From Thermoleophilia bacterium (GTDB taxonomy: Bacteria > Actinomycetota > Thermoleophilia > Gaiellales > Gaiellaceae), in assembly GCA_014534155.1 (NCBI GenBank), contig JACVSB010000028.1, forward strand, positions 1-12,581: 12,581 nucleotides of DNA, read 5' to 3'. A program made the position numbers and the translations under genes. Below the pieces are notes generated by a model that ran no database searches, was not told the DNA's origin, and was given only the letters and a program-made list of their open reading frames with translations. How positions within the stretch are numbered: the stretch's first letter is position 1; every line of letters begins with the position of its first letter. Below, piece by piece: positions 1-5,708 of the stretch.

Positions 1-1257
1 GAGCGCGCGCAGCGAGGAGCGCCGCCACGCGAGCAGAGGGCCCACGCCCATGAGGAGGACGAGCGGAAGCCCGAACGCGATCGCGAAGAAGTCGTAGTAG
101 GGCGCGCCGACCGTGACGGTAACGCCGCGGACGGCCTCGGACACGATCGGATAGAGGACGCCCCTGTGGGCGGTGAGCGCTTCGGCGCGGGTGACGAGGT
201 TGTTGTAGCGGAAGGCCGCCTCGCGGGTGCCGAGCGACTCGAGGCGCGTGCGGGAACGCAGGACGGGGAGCCGCCAGAGGATGAGCGCGGCGGAGCCGAG
301 CGACACGACCGCGATGAACCCGATGAACCACGGGCCGATCGACGACTGCGTGAACGAGTGGATCGAGCTCAGGATCCCGCTTCGCGTCAGGAACGTCCCG
401 AACAGGGAGAGCGCGAACGCGAGGGCGACGAGTACCGCGTTCCAGACGCGGAGCATCCCCTTCTTCTCCTGGATCATGACCGAGTGGAGGAACGCCGTGG
501 CCACCAGCCACGGCATGAGAGCTGCGTTCTCCACCGGGTCCCACGCGTACCAGCCGCCCCACCCCACCTCCTCGTACGCCCACTTGGCCCCGAGGAGGAT
601 CGCCGCGCCGAGGAATGCCCAGGCGGCGAGCGTCCAGCGCCGGGTGGCGACGATCCAGCGCTCGTCCGTCCGCCTCGAAGCCAACGCCGCCATGGCGAAC
701 GCGAAGGGGACGGTGAGCCCGACGTACCCGAGGTAGAGGAGCGGCGGGTGGGCGAGCATGTACGGGTTCTGCAGGCTCGGGTTCAAACCGAGCCCGTCCT
801 GGGGCGCGGGCGCGGCGGCGAAGGGCGTCGCGACGAAGACGAGGAGGAAGGCGAAGAACGAGGCGACCCCGGCCAGGACGGGCACCGTCCAGGGCAGGAG
901 CTCTCGCACGAGCCTCGCGTTCAGGGCGAGCGCCGCTGAGCTCGCTCCCAGGAGGACGAGCAGCCAGAGCAGGAGCGAGCCCTCCTGCCCACTCCAGAAG
1001 GCCGAGAGCGCGTAGCGAAGGGGCAGCTCGCGGCTCGTGTGGTCGGCGACGTAGCTGAAGCGAAGGTCGCGAGCGGCGAGCGCGCCCGCGAGGACGCACG
1101 CTGCCACCCCGGTCGCCGCGAGCGCCGCGAAGATCGCGCTCCGAGCGGAGTCGTGCAGGCGCCGCTTTCCCTTCCAGGCGGCAAGCGCGCCGGCGAGCGC
1201 CCCGTAGACGACGAGCCCGAGCGCGAGGATGAGCGCGGCCCGGCCGAGCAGGATCAC
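1..1257 (-). CDS. ccmF: Cytochrome c maturation protein CcmF (haem lyase subunit), 3' part missing
   Basis: CcmF is the membrane haem lyase component of System I cytochrome c maturation. It takes haem from holo-CcmE and attaches it to the CXXCH motif of apocytochromes at the outer face of the membrane. The 419 codons seen are multi-helix. They hold the WWD haem-handling motif GWGGWYAWDPVENA at about residues 232-245. Three histidines match the E. coli haem ligands 173, 261 and 303, at H170 (AHPPLLY), H258 (FLHS) and H300 (SIHSF). The C-terminal third, including the fourth histidine, lies beyond the window. The GTG start at 1257 is 3 bases after the ccmE stop and follows a GGGGG run serving as Shine-Dalgarno, so the pair is one operon. 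Oddity: residues 354-367, normally a hydrophobic helix, read LVTRAEALTAHRGV, with length preserved. The family call is very secure. Confidence 0.95.
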   Translation of the reverse strand, partial: MILLGRAALILALGLVVYGALAGALAAWKGKRRLHDSARSAIFAALAATGVAACVLAGALAARDLRFSYVADHTSRELPLRYALSAFWSGQEGSLLLWLLVLLGASSAALALNARLVRELLPWTVPVLAGVASFFAFLLVFVATPFAAAPAPQDGLGLNPSLQNPYMLAHPPLLYLGYVGLTVPFAFAMAALASRRTDERWIVATRRWTLAAWAFLGAAILLGAKWAYEEVGWGGWYAWDPVENAALMPWLVATAFLHSVMIQEKKGMLRVWNAVLVALAFALSLFGTFLTRSGILSSIHSFTQSSIGPWFIGFIAVVSLGSAALILWRLPVLRSRTRLESLGTREAAFRYNNLVTRAEALTAHRGVLYPIVSEAVRGVTVTVGAPYYDFFAIAFGLPLVLLMGVGPLLAWRRSSLRAL

Positions 1258-1260
1258 GTG

Positions 1261-1656
1261 CTAGCCCCCGGAGTCGGGCGAGTACTTCGACGGGCACTTG
1301 GTGACCATCGAGTCGCGCTCCGCGACGAAGACGCCGCCGCGCACCTCCCCCTTGAGCATCACCTCGCGCCCGACGCGGAAGAGATCTGGCACGGATCCGG
1401 TGTAGACGACGCGGATCTTCCCGGAGCCCTTGACGTCGCGGAGCGTGAAGCGCAGCCCGCCGCCCCGCGCGTCGCCGGAAACCCGGCCGACGACCCTGCC
1501 TCCGAGCTGCACGACGCCGTCGTCCGCGCCGAGCTCGCCGGGCTGGAGCGAGGGAGTCCCGCTGGAGGCGAAAGCGGTAAAGATCAGAAAGACGGCGAGG
1601 ACGGCAGCGACCGAGAGCGCGACGACGAGCCGTGCCGGGTTCCGCCTCCGGGCCAC
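1261..1656 (-). CDS. ccmE: Haem chaperone CcmE, cysteine (CXXXY) variant
   Basis: CcmE is a membrane-anchored periplasmic-side chaperone that binds haem covalently and passes it to CcmF. The 131-aa protein has a basic start (MARRRNPAR), one membrane anchor at about residues 10-30, and then the OB-fold domain, with the typical run V-GGRVVGRV, LRFTLRDVKG and VYTGSVPDLFRVGREVMLKGEV. The haem-attachment site is MVTKCPSKY: C121 replaces the classical histidine of HXXXY, giving CXXXY with Y125. This variant is known from Desulfovibrio, archaea and some other bacteria. The tail after the motif is short (SPDSGG). The GTG start at 1656 lies 7 bases after a TAGACT -10 element, with no Shine-Dalgarno, so the operon mRNA is probably leaderless. 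ccmF follows after 3 bases. No ccmA, ccmB, ccmC or ccmH is in view. Confidence 0.93.
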   Translation of the reverse strand: MARRRNPARLVVALSVAAVLAVFLIFTAFASSGTPSLQPGELGADDGVVQLGGRVVGRVSGDARGGGLRFTLRDVKGSGKIRVVYTGSVPDLFRVGREVMLKGEVRGGVFVAERDSMVTKCPSKYSPDSGG

Positions 1657-1663
1657 ACGACCG

Positions 1664-1669
1664 AGTCTA
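1664..1669 (-). promoter_or_regulatory. Putative -10 element (TAGACT) of leaderless ccmEF mRNA
   Basis: TAGACT reads on the minus strand and is followed by 7 bases and then the ccmE GTG. Transcription would begin at or next to the start codon. No convincing -35 is visible. This is inferred from spacing shared with five other genes in the window. Confidence 0.5.
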
Positions 1670-1698
1670 CCCGGGGCGCGCGCGACGCCCGCGCGCTA

Positions 1699-1938
1699 CT
1701 ACTCGGGCGTCCGCGACGGGTTGCGAAGAGGGATCTTGTACCCGTGGTCGCGGCAGAGCGACCCCGGGTCGTCCTCGGTCAGGGCATCGCAGTACCCCTT
1801 GCCGTAGGCGGCGCGTATGAACGCGGCGACCACCTCGAGGTTCCACTCCCCCACCTCGCACGCCTCCGACCAGAGGTCGGCGAGCCGCACGTCGATGTCC
1901 AGCTCGAGGAGCTCGATCCGGGTCGGTCGATTCACCAT
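1699..1938 (-). CDS. Small conserved-looking protein of unknown function (79 aa)
   Basis: I do not recognise a named family. The 79-aa product has no signal peptide or membrane segment. It looks like a small soluble helical protein: an acidic N-terminal helix (RIELLELDIDVRLADLWSEA), then WNLEVVAAFIRAAYGKGYCDAL, and a Pro-rich end. Codon use matches its neighbours (strong G/C at third positions), which argues for a real gene. The ATG at 1938 is preceded by TACCGT and exactly 6 bases, the leaderless arrangement seen at other genes here. It lies 42 bases upstream of the ccmE start on the same strand, but ccmE has its own -10 in between. It is divergent from the TIM-barrel gene, with 53 bases between the two starts. 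No function is proposed. Confidence 0.75.
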   Translation of the reverse strand: MVNRPTRIELLELDIDVRLADLWSEACEVGEWNLEVVAAFIRAAYGKGYCDALTEDDPGSLCRDHGYKIPLRNPSRTPE

Positions 1939-1944
1939 GTCTCA

Positions 1945-1950
1945 ACGGTA
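1945..1950 (-). promoter_or_regulatory. Putative -10 element (TACCGT), leaderless start of the 79-aa gene
   Basis: TACCGT on the minus strand is followed by the 6 bases TGAGAC and the ATG at 1938. No Shine-Dalgarno is present. It shares the 53-bp divergent intergenic region with the -10 of the opposite gene. Confidence 0.5.
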
Positions 1951-1979
1951 GGAAGGCGGTCGGACGGCACGGGCGGCGC

Positions 1980-1985
1980 TAGGCT
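1980..1985 (+). promoter_or_regulatory. Putative -10 element (TAGGCT), leaderless start of the TIM-barrel gene
   Basis: TAGGCT is followed by the 6 bases CCGCCG and the GTG at 1992. This spacing supports the GTG as both transcription and translation start. No clear -35 is seen. Confidence 0.5.
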
Positions 1986-1991
1986 CCGCCG

Positions 1992-2828
1992 GTGGGCGAG
2001 ATTCGCTTCGGCCCGGCGCGCCTGCCAAGCCGCGAGAGCCCGGAAGCCGCCGTCTCGCACCTCGTCGCGCGCGGTTACACCGCCTGCGAGGTCGATTTCG
2101 AGGGCGGATTCTGGATGAAGCCCGAGTGGGAGTGGGCGACGCGCCTGGGCGAGCTCGCAGCCGACGCCGGGGTCGCCCTCTCGGTCCACGCTCCCATCGC
2201 CGCGTTCCTCGGCCATCTGGAGCGGGATCAAAAGCACAAGCGCGCCGTGGGGATGCTTGACCATACGGCGGGCGTAGCAGCCGCCTGTGGCGCCGAGATC
2301 GTCGTCTTCCACCCCGGTTTCCTGCTCGGGCGCTCGCGCGAGGACGCGCTGGAAGCGCTCGTTGACCAGCTCGCCGAGCTGGGCGAGCGGCTCGAGAGCA
2401 AGGGCCGCGCCGTCCCGTTCGGAATCGAGGTCATGGGCCGCGTCCGCGAGCTCGGCACCGCCGAGGACGTCTTCGCCGTCGCCGCCCGGGTTCCATGGGT
2501 CCGGCCTGTGCTCGACTTCGCCCACCTGCACGCGGTGACCGACGGTGCCTTCACGCACCCGGACGCGTTCGCCGGAATCCTCGACGTGGCCGACTCCCTC
2601 GTCGAGCCCCGTGCGCCCTTCCACATCCACTTCTCCGACATCGCGTTCGCGAACCGCAACGAGACGAAGCACCTCCGCTACGGAGAGGGAACGCTGCGGG
2701 CCGACCCGCTCGCGGAGGCGCTCGCGCGCTTCGAGCGCTCGGCGACCGTGATCAGCGAGTCACCCGACGCGGGAAGCCACGAGGCGATCCGTGCGGCCCT
2801 GAGCGCGCGCGCTCGGGTCGGCCGCTAG
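1992..2828 (+). CDS. TIM-barrel endonuclease IV-like / sugar isomerase-like metalloprotein
   Basis: This 278-aa protein belongs to the AP-endonuclease-2 / xylose-isomerase-like TIM-barrel superfamily, which includes endonuclease IV (cleaves abasic sites using metal ions). Metal-ligand strands appear in the endonuclease IV order: SVHAP (H66), FHPGFLLG (H107), GIEVMGR (E146), LDFAHLH (D175, H178), HIHFSD (H213, D216), KHLRYGEG (H227) and SESPD (E256). Two departures from classical Nfo are visible: the ENT motif is EVM, and the Asp of the DRH triplet is replaced (here E-T-K-H, E224/T225). This resembles the endonuclease IV-like branch with an E-x-K-H-L motif recalled from archaeal and actinobacterial proteins. 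DNA-repair activity is therefore likely by family but not assured; a sugar isomerase role is the alternative. The GTG start fits a leaderless -10. A short hairpin directly follows the stop. Confidence 0.82.
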   Translation: MGEIRFGPARLPSRESPEAAVSHLVARGYTACEVDFEGGFWMKPEWEWATRLGELAADAGVALSVHAPIAAFLGHLERDQKHKRAVGMLDHTAGVAAACGAEIVVFHPGFLLGRSREDALEALVDQLAELGERLESKGRAVPFGIEVMGRVRELGTAEDVFAVAARVPWVRPVLDFAHLHAVTDGAFTHPDAFAGILDVADSLVEPRAPFHIHFSDIAFANRNETKHLRYGEGTLRADPLAEALARFERSATVISESPDAGSHEAIRAALSARARVGR

Positions 2829-2846
2829 CATCGCCTCGGCGCGATG
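2829..2846. repeat. Short inverted repeat right after the TIM-barrel stop codon
   Basis: CATCGC and GCGATG are separated by 6 bases, beginning one base after the TAG. It could be a weak terminator or RNA-end hairpin. There is no T-tract, so this is tentative. Confidence 0.3.
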
Positions 2847-2926
2847 AGGCTCGCGCCTACGCGCCGCAAGGGGTGACGGCCTCTACCGGACGTCAGCCCG
2901 ACGCGAAGCGCCGTTCTTTTTCCTCG

Positions 2927-2951
2927 GCCGTGGTATCCACGGCGATCGCCG
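2927..2951. repeat. Two overlapping palindromes in the 2829-3058 intergenic region
   Basis: GCCGTGGTATCCACGGC (2927-2943) is a perfect 7-bp inverted repeat around TAT. It overlaps CGGCGATCGCCG (2940-2951), a perfect 12-bp palindrome. The heptamer CCGGACG occurs three times nearby (2886, 2949, 2966). A T-rich stretch (CCGTTCTTTTTCC) precedes the palindromes on the plus strand but none follows, so it does not look like an intrinsic terminator for plus-strand transcripts. An operator is possible. The rest of this 230-bp spacer shows no gene. Confidence 0.4.
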
Positions 2952-3046
2952 GACGGTGAGTCCTGCCGGACGCCGAGGAGGAACGGGACACGGACCGGCG
3001 GGGCCCATCCCCGTCGAGGAGTACGTCTAGCCCGCGAGCCTGCGCG

Positions 3047-3052
3047 TACACT
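3047..3052 (+). promoter_or_regulatory. Putative -10 element (TACACT), leaderless start of the small membrane protein
   Basis: TACACT is followed by the 6 bases GCGCCC and the GTG at 3059, the same spacing as at 1980 and 6830. It supports this start for the downstream small gene. No good -35 is found. Confidence 0.5.
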
Positions 3053-3058
3053 GCGCCC

Positions 3059-3313
3059 GTGGCGTTCCGGCGGACTTCGCGCGAGCCAGCCGGAGCGGGC
3101 GAGCGGTCGAATTTCATCCCGGCGCGCTCGAGACGCCGCGGACTCGAATCGGTCGCCGTCCGGCTGATCGCGACCGGCGGGATCATCGGAATCGGCACGG
3201 CGCTCGCTGCGATCCTCGGCTCGCAGGACGTCGACCACTGGATCACGGGCCTCGTCGTCGCGACCCTGAGCGTGCTCCTGGCGGCGATCCTCTGGTCCTC
3301 GCGCACCCTCTGA
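3059..3313 (+). CDS. Small two-helix membrane protein, unknown function (84 aa)
   Basis: I do not recognise a named family. The 84-aa product has a basic, disordered N-terminus (MAFRRTSREPAGAGERSN, then RSRRRG at about 24-29). Two hydrophobic segments follow, at about residues 33-54 (VRLIATGGIIGIGTALAAIL) and 62-80 (ITGLVVATLSVLLAAILW), joined by a short polar loop SQDVDHW. It ends almost immediately after the second segment. By the positive-inside rule the N-terminus should be cytoplasmic, with both ends on that side. The GTG start is supported by a -10 at the leaderless distance, and the stop is followed at once by a strong hairpin. Gene-sized boundaries with a promoter and terminator argue it is real. 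No partner gene is evident, and its function cannot be inferred. Confidence 0.7.
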   Translation: MAFRRTSREPAGAGERSNFIPARSRRRGLESVAVRLIATGGIIGIGTALAAILGSQDVDHWITGLVVATLSVLLAAILWSSRTL

Positions 3314-3315
3314 TG

Positions 3316-3343
3316 CCGGAGGCGGGCCTCGGCCCGCCTCCGG
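3316..3343. terminator. Strong bidirectional hairpin terminator between convergent genes
   Basis: A perfect 12-bp GC-rich stem, CCGGAGGCGGGC with GCCCGCCTCCGG, closes on the loop CTCG. It starts 3 bases after the TGA of the small membrane gene and ends 20 bases before the stop of the convergent CBS gene. There is no U-tract on either side. It probably works as a strong-hairpin terminator in both directions, as is common in GC-rich actinobacteria. Confidence 0.8.
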
Positions 3344-3363
3344 TGCTCCCCGCTCCCCGTGCG

Positions 3364-3774
3364 CTACTGCGAGATGTCCTGAACCACCTCGCCCGTCTTC
3401 TCCTCGTCGGCCGCGCGCGCCACGTCAGCCTGCGCGACGATCCCGACGAGCTGCTCGCCCTCGACGACGGGCAGCCGGCGAACCTGGTTTTGCGCCATGA
3501 GCGAGAGCGCCGCGCTCAGCTCGGTCTCGGGCGTCACCGTGACGAGATCGCTCGAGGCGATGTCGCCGACCGTAGTCGAGTGCGGGTCGCGGCCCTCGGC
3601 GAGGACGCGCACGACGAGATCGCGGTCGGTCACGATCCCCACGATGCGCCCTTCCTGGACGATCGGGACGGGACCGACGTCCTCGTTCGCCATCACCTTC
3701 GCGGCGTCCGCGACGGTCGTCGACGGCTGGCACGCCGTCGGGTTCGCTGTCATGACGTCTCTGATCGAGCCCAT
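3364..3774 (-). CDS. CBS-domain pair protein
   Basis: This 136-aa protein consists of two CBS domains, at about residues 7-60 (DVMTANPTACQPSTTVADAA ... VPIVQEGRIVGIVTDRDLV) and 70-122 (VGDIASSDLVTVTPETELS ... RRLPVVEGEQLVGIVAQADV). A paired CBS module forms a cleft that usually binds adenosyl nucleotides such as AMP, ATP or NAD. Stand-alone pairs act as energy or stress sensors and are often found in general-stress or hypoxia regulons. The ATG at 3774 is chosen because GGGAGGAG lies just upstream and the residues before it are low-complexity Arg/Ser frame noise. It follows the DUF892 gene by 13 bases, so both are one operon, probably driven from the promoter at 4319-4345. The Asp of the second domain's usual TDRD motif is replaced (AQAD). 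The target is unknown. Confidence 0.93.
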   Translation of the reverse strand: MGSIRDVMTANPTACQPSTTVADAAKVMANEDVGPVPIVQEGRIVGIVTDRDLVVRVLAEGRDPHSTTVGDIASSDLVTVTPETELSAALSLMAQNQVRRLPVVEGEQLVGIVAQADVARAADEEKTGEVVQDISQ

Positions 3775-3787
3775 GCTCCTCCCTTCT

Positions 3788-4285
3788 CTAGACGGTGATT
3801 CCGGCTTCCGCGAGCGTGAGGTCGAGGAACGTATCCCAACGCGCCGCGATCTTCTGCGCCATCGCCTCCTCGTCCGCGCGGATACGGCGCGCGACCTCCG
3901 CCGTCTCCTCGTCCCCGGCACGGCGCGCAAGGCGCTCGAGCAGTTCGTACGCCGCGATCTCCATGTGTTCCGTCACGTAGGCGTCGCGCGCGTTCTTGCC
4001 CGCCTTGTCAGCGCGCACCTGATCCGCGACCCCTTTCACGAGTGCGGCGCCGAGCGACTGCACCTCCTTGCGAAGCGACGGCGCGCGGCCGAGCGCCTCC
4101 AGGCGCTCGCGCAGCAGGTGCTCGTGTCGCTCCGTCTCCATACGATGGTGCTCGAGCTCGCTCAGGATCTCGTCGTCGCGCGTCGTCGCGATCAGCGAGC
4201 CGAGCATCTGCAGCACGTTTTGCTCCATCGCGTGCGCGTTCTCGATATAGGCGACGAGCTTCTCCTCTAGCGCGCGCTCGTCCAT
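3788..4285 (-). CDS. DUF892 ferritin-like stress protein (YciE/YciF type)
   Basis: This 165-aa, all-helical protein is of the DUF892/YciE-YciF ferritin-like group: a four-helix bundle expected to carry a di-iron site, linked in other bacteria to osmotic and general stress. The helices show the expected spaced carboxylates and histidines: AMEQNVL (E21), LEHHRMETERHEHLL (E50, E52, H54), YVTEHMEIAAYELL (E106, E109) and ADEEAMAQK (E139, E140). Length is normal for the family. The ATG at 4285 has AAGGAGGGG at the right distance and is the clear start; the longer reading frame upstream is Pro/Ser-rich noise. A SigB-like promoter lies about 35-60 bases upstream. It leads a two-gene operon with the CBS protein. 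Its start codon overlaps that of the divergent DUF488 gene. Confidence 0.92.
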   Translation of the reverse strand: MDERALEEKLVAYIENAHAMEQNVLQMLGSLIATTRDDEILSELEHHRMETERHEHLLRERLEALGRAPSLRKEVQSLGAALVKGVADQVRADKAGKNARDAYVTEHMEIAAYELLERLARRAGDEETAEVARRIRADEEAMAQKIAARWDTFLDLTLAEAGITV

Positions 4286-4859
4286 GCGCCACCCCTCCTT
4301 CGAGCTTTGCGACGCCTCGTACCCGGGTCCGGGCAACGGCAAAACCGTTTTCACCGCCGGGCACGGCGCGCGTCCGCTGGAGGAGCTCGTCGGCATGCTC
4401 CTCGCGGCACGGGCGCGCACGCTCGTGGACGTCCGCCGCTTCCCAGGGTCGCGCCGTCACCCCCAGTTCGGCCGCGACACGCTCGCGGCCGCCGTGGAGT
4501 CGGCGGGGATCGGATACGCGCACGCGGCGGAGCTCGGCGGACGCCGGTCGCGAGAGCCCGGGGAAGAGCGGTTCGGCTGCATTCGCACGCCGGCGTTTCG
4601 AAGCTACGCGGCCCGCATGACCACCCTCGAATGGCAGTCGGCGCTCACGGAGGCGCTCGCGCTCGAGCGCCCCTGCTTCCTCTGCGCGGAGACGCTCTGG
4701 TGGCGCTGCCACCGCCGCCTGATCGCCGAGCTCCTCGCGGCCCGCGGGTTCCGCGTCCTGCACCTCGTCCGCCCGCACGAGGCTCGCGAACACACCGCGA
4801 TGGACGTCTCCGAGGTGCGCGCCGGCCGCCTCTACCTCTGCGGCGAGCTCGTCGCGTAG
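4284..4859 (+). CDS. DUF488 family protein
   Basis: This 191-aa protein is of the DUF488 family, whose biochemical role is not established. It shows the family's signature segments: VFTAGHGARPLEELVGML (22-39), TLVDVRRFPGSRRHPQFG (46-63), the RTPAFRSYAARM segment (101-112), and the CFLCAETLWWRCHRRLIAE core (131-149) with its conserved Cys and Cys-His. LYLCGELVA closes the protein. The start is uncertain. ATG 4284 is the only start codon in frame before the conserved VFTAGHG. Using it makes the start overlap the divergent DUF892 start codon (4285), leaves no Shine-Dalgarno, and adds 20 poorly conserved residues. No leaderless -10 is present either. The family call is firm; the start and promoter are not. 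Confidence 0.88.
   Translation: MRHPSFELCDASYPGPGNGKTVFTAGHGARPLEELVGMLLAARARTLVDVRRFPGSRRHPQFGRDTLAAAVESAGIGYAHAAELGGRRSREPGEERFGCIRTPAFRSYAARMTTLEWQSALTEALALERPCFLCAETLWWRCHRRLIAELLAARGFRVLHLVRPHEAREHTAMDVSEVRAGRLYLCGELVA
4319..4345 (-). promoter_or_regulatory. Putative general-stress (SigB/SigF-type) promoter of the DUF892-CBS operon
   Basis: On the minus strand GTTTTG (4345-4340) is separated by 15 bases from GGGTAC (4324-4319). The group 3 sigma consensus is GTTTAA-N12-15-GGGTAT in Bacillus and GTTT-N14-16-GGGTA in actinobacteria. The predicted start gives a short leader of roughly 30 bases carrying the strong Shine-Dalgarno. The promoter lies inside the first 62 bases of the divergent DUF488 reading frame. 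Confidence 0.6.
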
Positions 4860-4927
4860 GCGCGGTAGGGGGACGAACGGCGGCCGCGCGCGGTGTTTTC
4901 CCGTCACGCCCGGGGAACGAGAGAGCC

Positions 4928-5698
4928 GTGCGTGAGCTCGAGGGCCGAGTCGCGGTCGTCACCGGCGCGGGCAGCGGGATCGGGTACTCGATCGCGCGGC
5001 GGCTCGGACGCGAGGGAGCACGGGTCGCGGTGAACTACTACCGGACCTACGAGGAGGAGGCGCACGGCCTCGCCGAGGAGCTCACCGCCGCCGGCGCACG
5101 CTCGATCGCGGTGCAAGCCGACGTCTCTCTCTCGGCGGACGTGAACCGGCTGGAGCGCGGCGTGCGGGAGGAGCTCGGCCCGGCGACGATCCTGGTCAAC
5201 AACGCCGGGATCGAAGCGGCGGCTCCCTTCCTCGAGCTCCGCGAGGAGGCCTGGGACACGGTGCTCGCCGTGAACCTGAAGGGGCCGTTCCTCTGCTCGC
5301 AGGCGTTCGCGCGCACGATGCGGGAGCAGGGCGGCGGCGCGATCGTGAACATCTCCTCCGTCCACGAGGACCTTCCGTTCCTCGAGCAGGCTGCGTATGC
5401 CGCCTCGAAGGGAGGACTGCGGATGCTGATGCGAAACCTCGCGGTCGAGCTCGCCCCGAACGGGATCCGTGTGAACAACATCGCGCCGGGAGCGATCGCG
5501 ACGCCCCTGAACCGCGAGGAGGTGGCAGACCCGGAGGCCGTGGACGTGCTGCGGAGAACGGTGCCGTTGCGGCGCTTCGGCCAGCCGGACGAGGTCGCAG
5601 AAGTGGCGCTCTTCCTCGTATCCGACCGCGCCGCCTACGTCACGGGTTCCTCGTACTACGTCGACGGAGGGCTCGTCCGGCACACCGAGCCCGTCTAG
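4928..5698 (+). CDS. SDR family oxidoreductase, glucose 1-dehydrogenase-like
   Basis: This 256-aa classical short-chain dehydrogenase has TGAGSGIG (12-19) for nucleotide binding, NNAG (91-94), catalytic N115, S144, Y157 and K161 (YAASKGG), and PGAIATPLN after the active site. Several stretches resemble Bacillus glucose 1-dehydrogenase closely: VNYY after beta-2, NISSVHEDLP, VELAPNGIRVNNIAPGAI and the following EEVADPE. Oxidation of glucose or a related polyol/aldose with NAD(P) is the best guess; substrate specificity of SDRs cannot be fixed by eye. The GTG start at 4928 places the Rossmann motif at the usual distance and follows a purine-rich run (GGGGAACGAGAGAG) that could act as Shine-Dalgarno. 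It is 68 bases downstream of the DUF488 gene on the same strand, so co-transcription is possible. Its stop codon overlaps the next gene's -10. Confidence 0.92.
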   Translation: MRELEGRVAVVTGAGSGIGYSIARRLGREGARVAVNYYRTYEEEAHGLAEELTAAGARSIAVQADVSLSADVNRLERGVREELGPATILVNNAGIEAAAPFLELREEAWDTVLAVNLKGPFLCSQAFARTMREQGGGAIVNISSVHEDLPFLEQAAYAASKGGLRMLMRNLAVELAPNGIRVNNIAPGAIATPLNREEVADPEAVDVLRRTVPLRRFGQPDEVAEVALFLVSDRAAYVTGSSYYVDGGLVRHTEPV

Positions 5699-5701
5699 AA
5701 T
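5696..5701 (+). promoter_or_regulatory. Putative -10 element (TAGAAT) overlapping the SDR stop codon
   Basis: TAGAAT includes the TAG stop of the SDR gene and sits 7 bases before the GTG at 5709. It is the closest of the set to the TATAAT consensus apart from TATACT at 6830. It suggests the small downstream gene has its own leaderless transcript. Confidence 0.5.
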
Positions 5702-5708
5702 CGGGCTC

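Noticed and set aside
1039..2118. Long plus-strand frame of 359 codons antisense to ccmF, ccmE and the 79-aa gene
   Set aside because: It crosses three genes with strong evidence on the other strand, and its product is Arg/Glu/Pro-rich low-complexity noise typical of antisense frames in GC-rich DNA.
1932..2672. Minus-strand frame of 246 codons over the TIM-barrel gene
   Set aside because: The plus-strand frame has the ordered metal-ligand motifs; this one shows no family features and would overlap the divergent promoter region.
3825..3840. GAACGTAT, the left part of the LexA-like motif, inside the DUF892 gene
   Set aside because: The second half-site (CCCA) does not match GTTC, and the position is internal to coding sequence.
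4893..4918. Possible SigB-type promoter (GTGTTT ... GGGGAA) before the SDR gene
   Set aside because: The -10 half matches GGGTAT poorly and the spacer depends on a poor -35, so it is not supported enough to list.
4904..5683. Minus-strand frame of 259 codons over the SDR gene
   Set aside because: The SDR on the plus strand has every catalytic motif; the antisense product is a compositional shadow.
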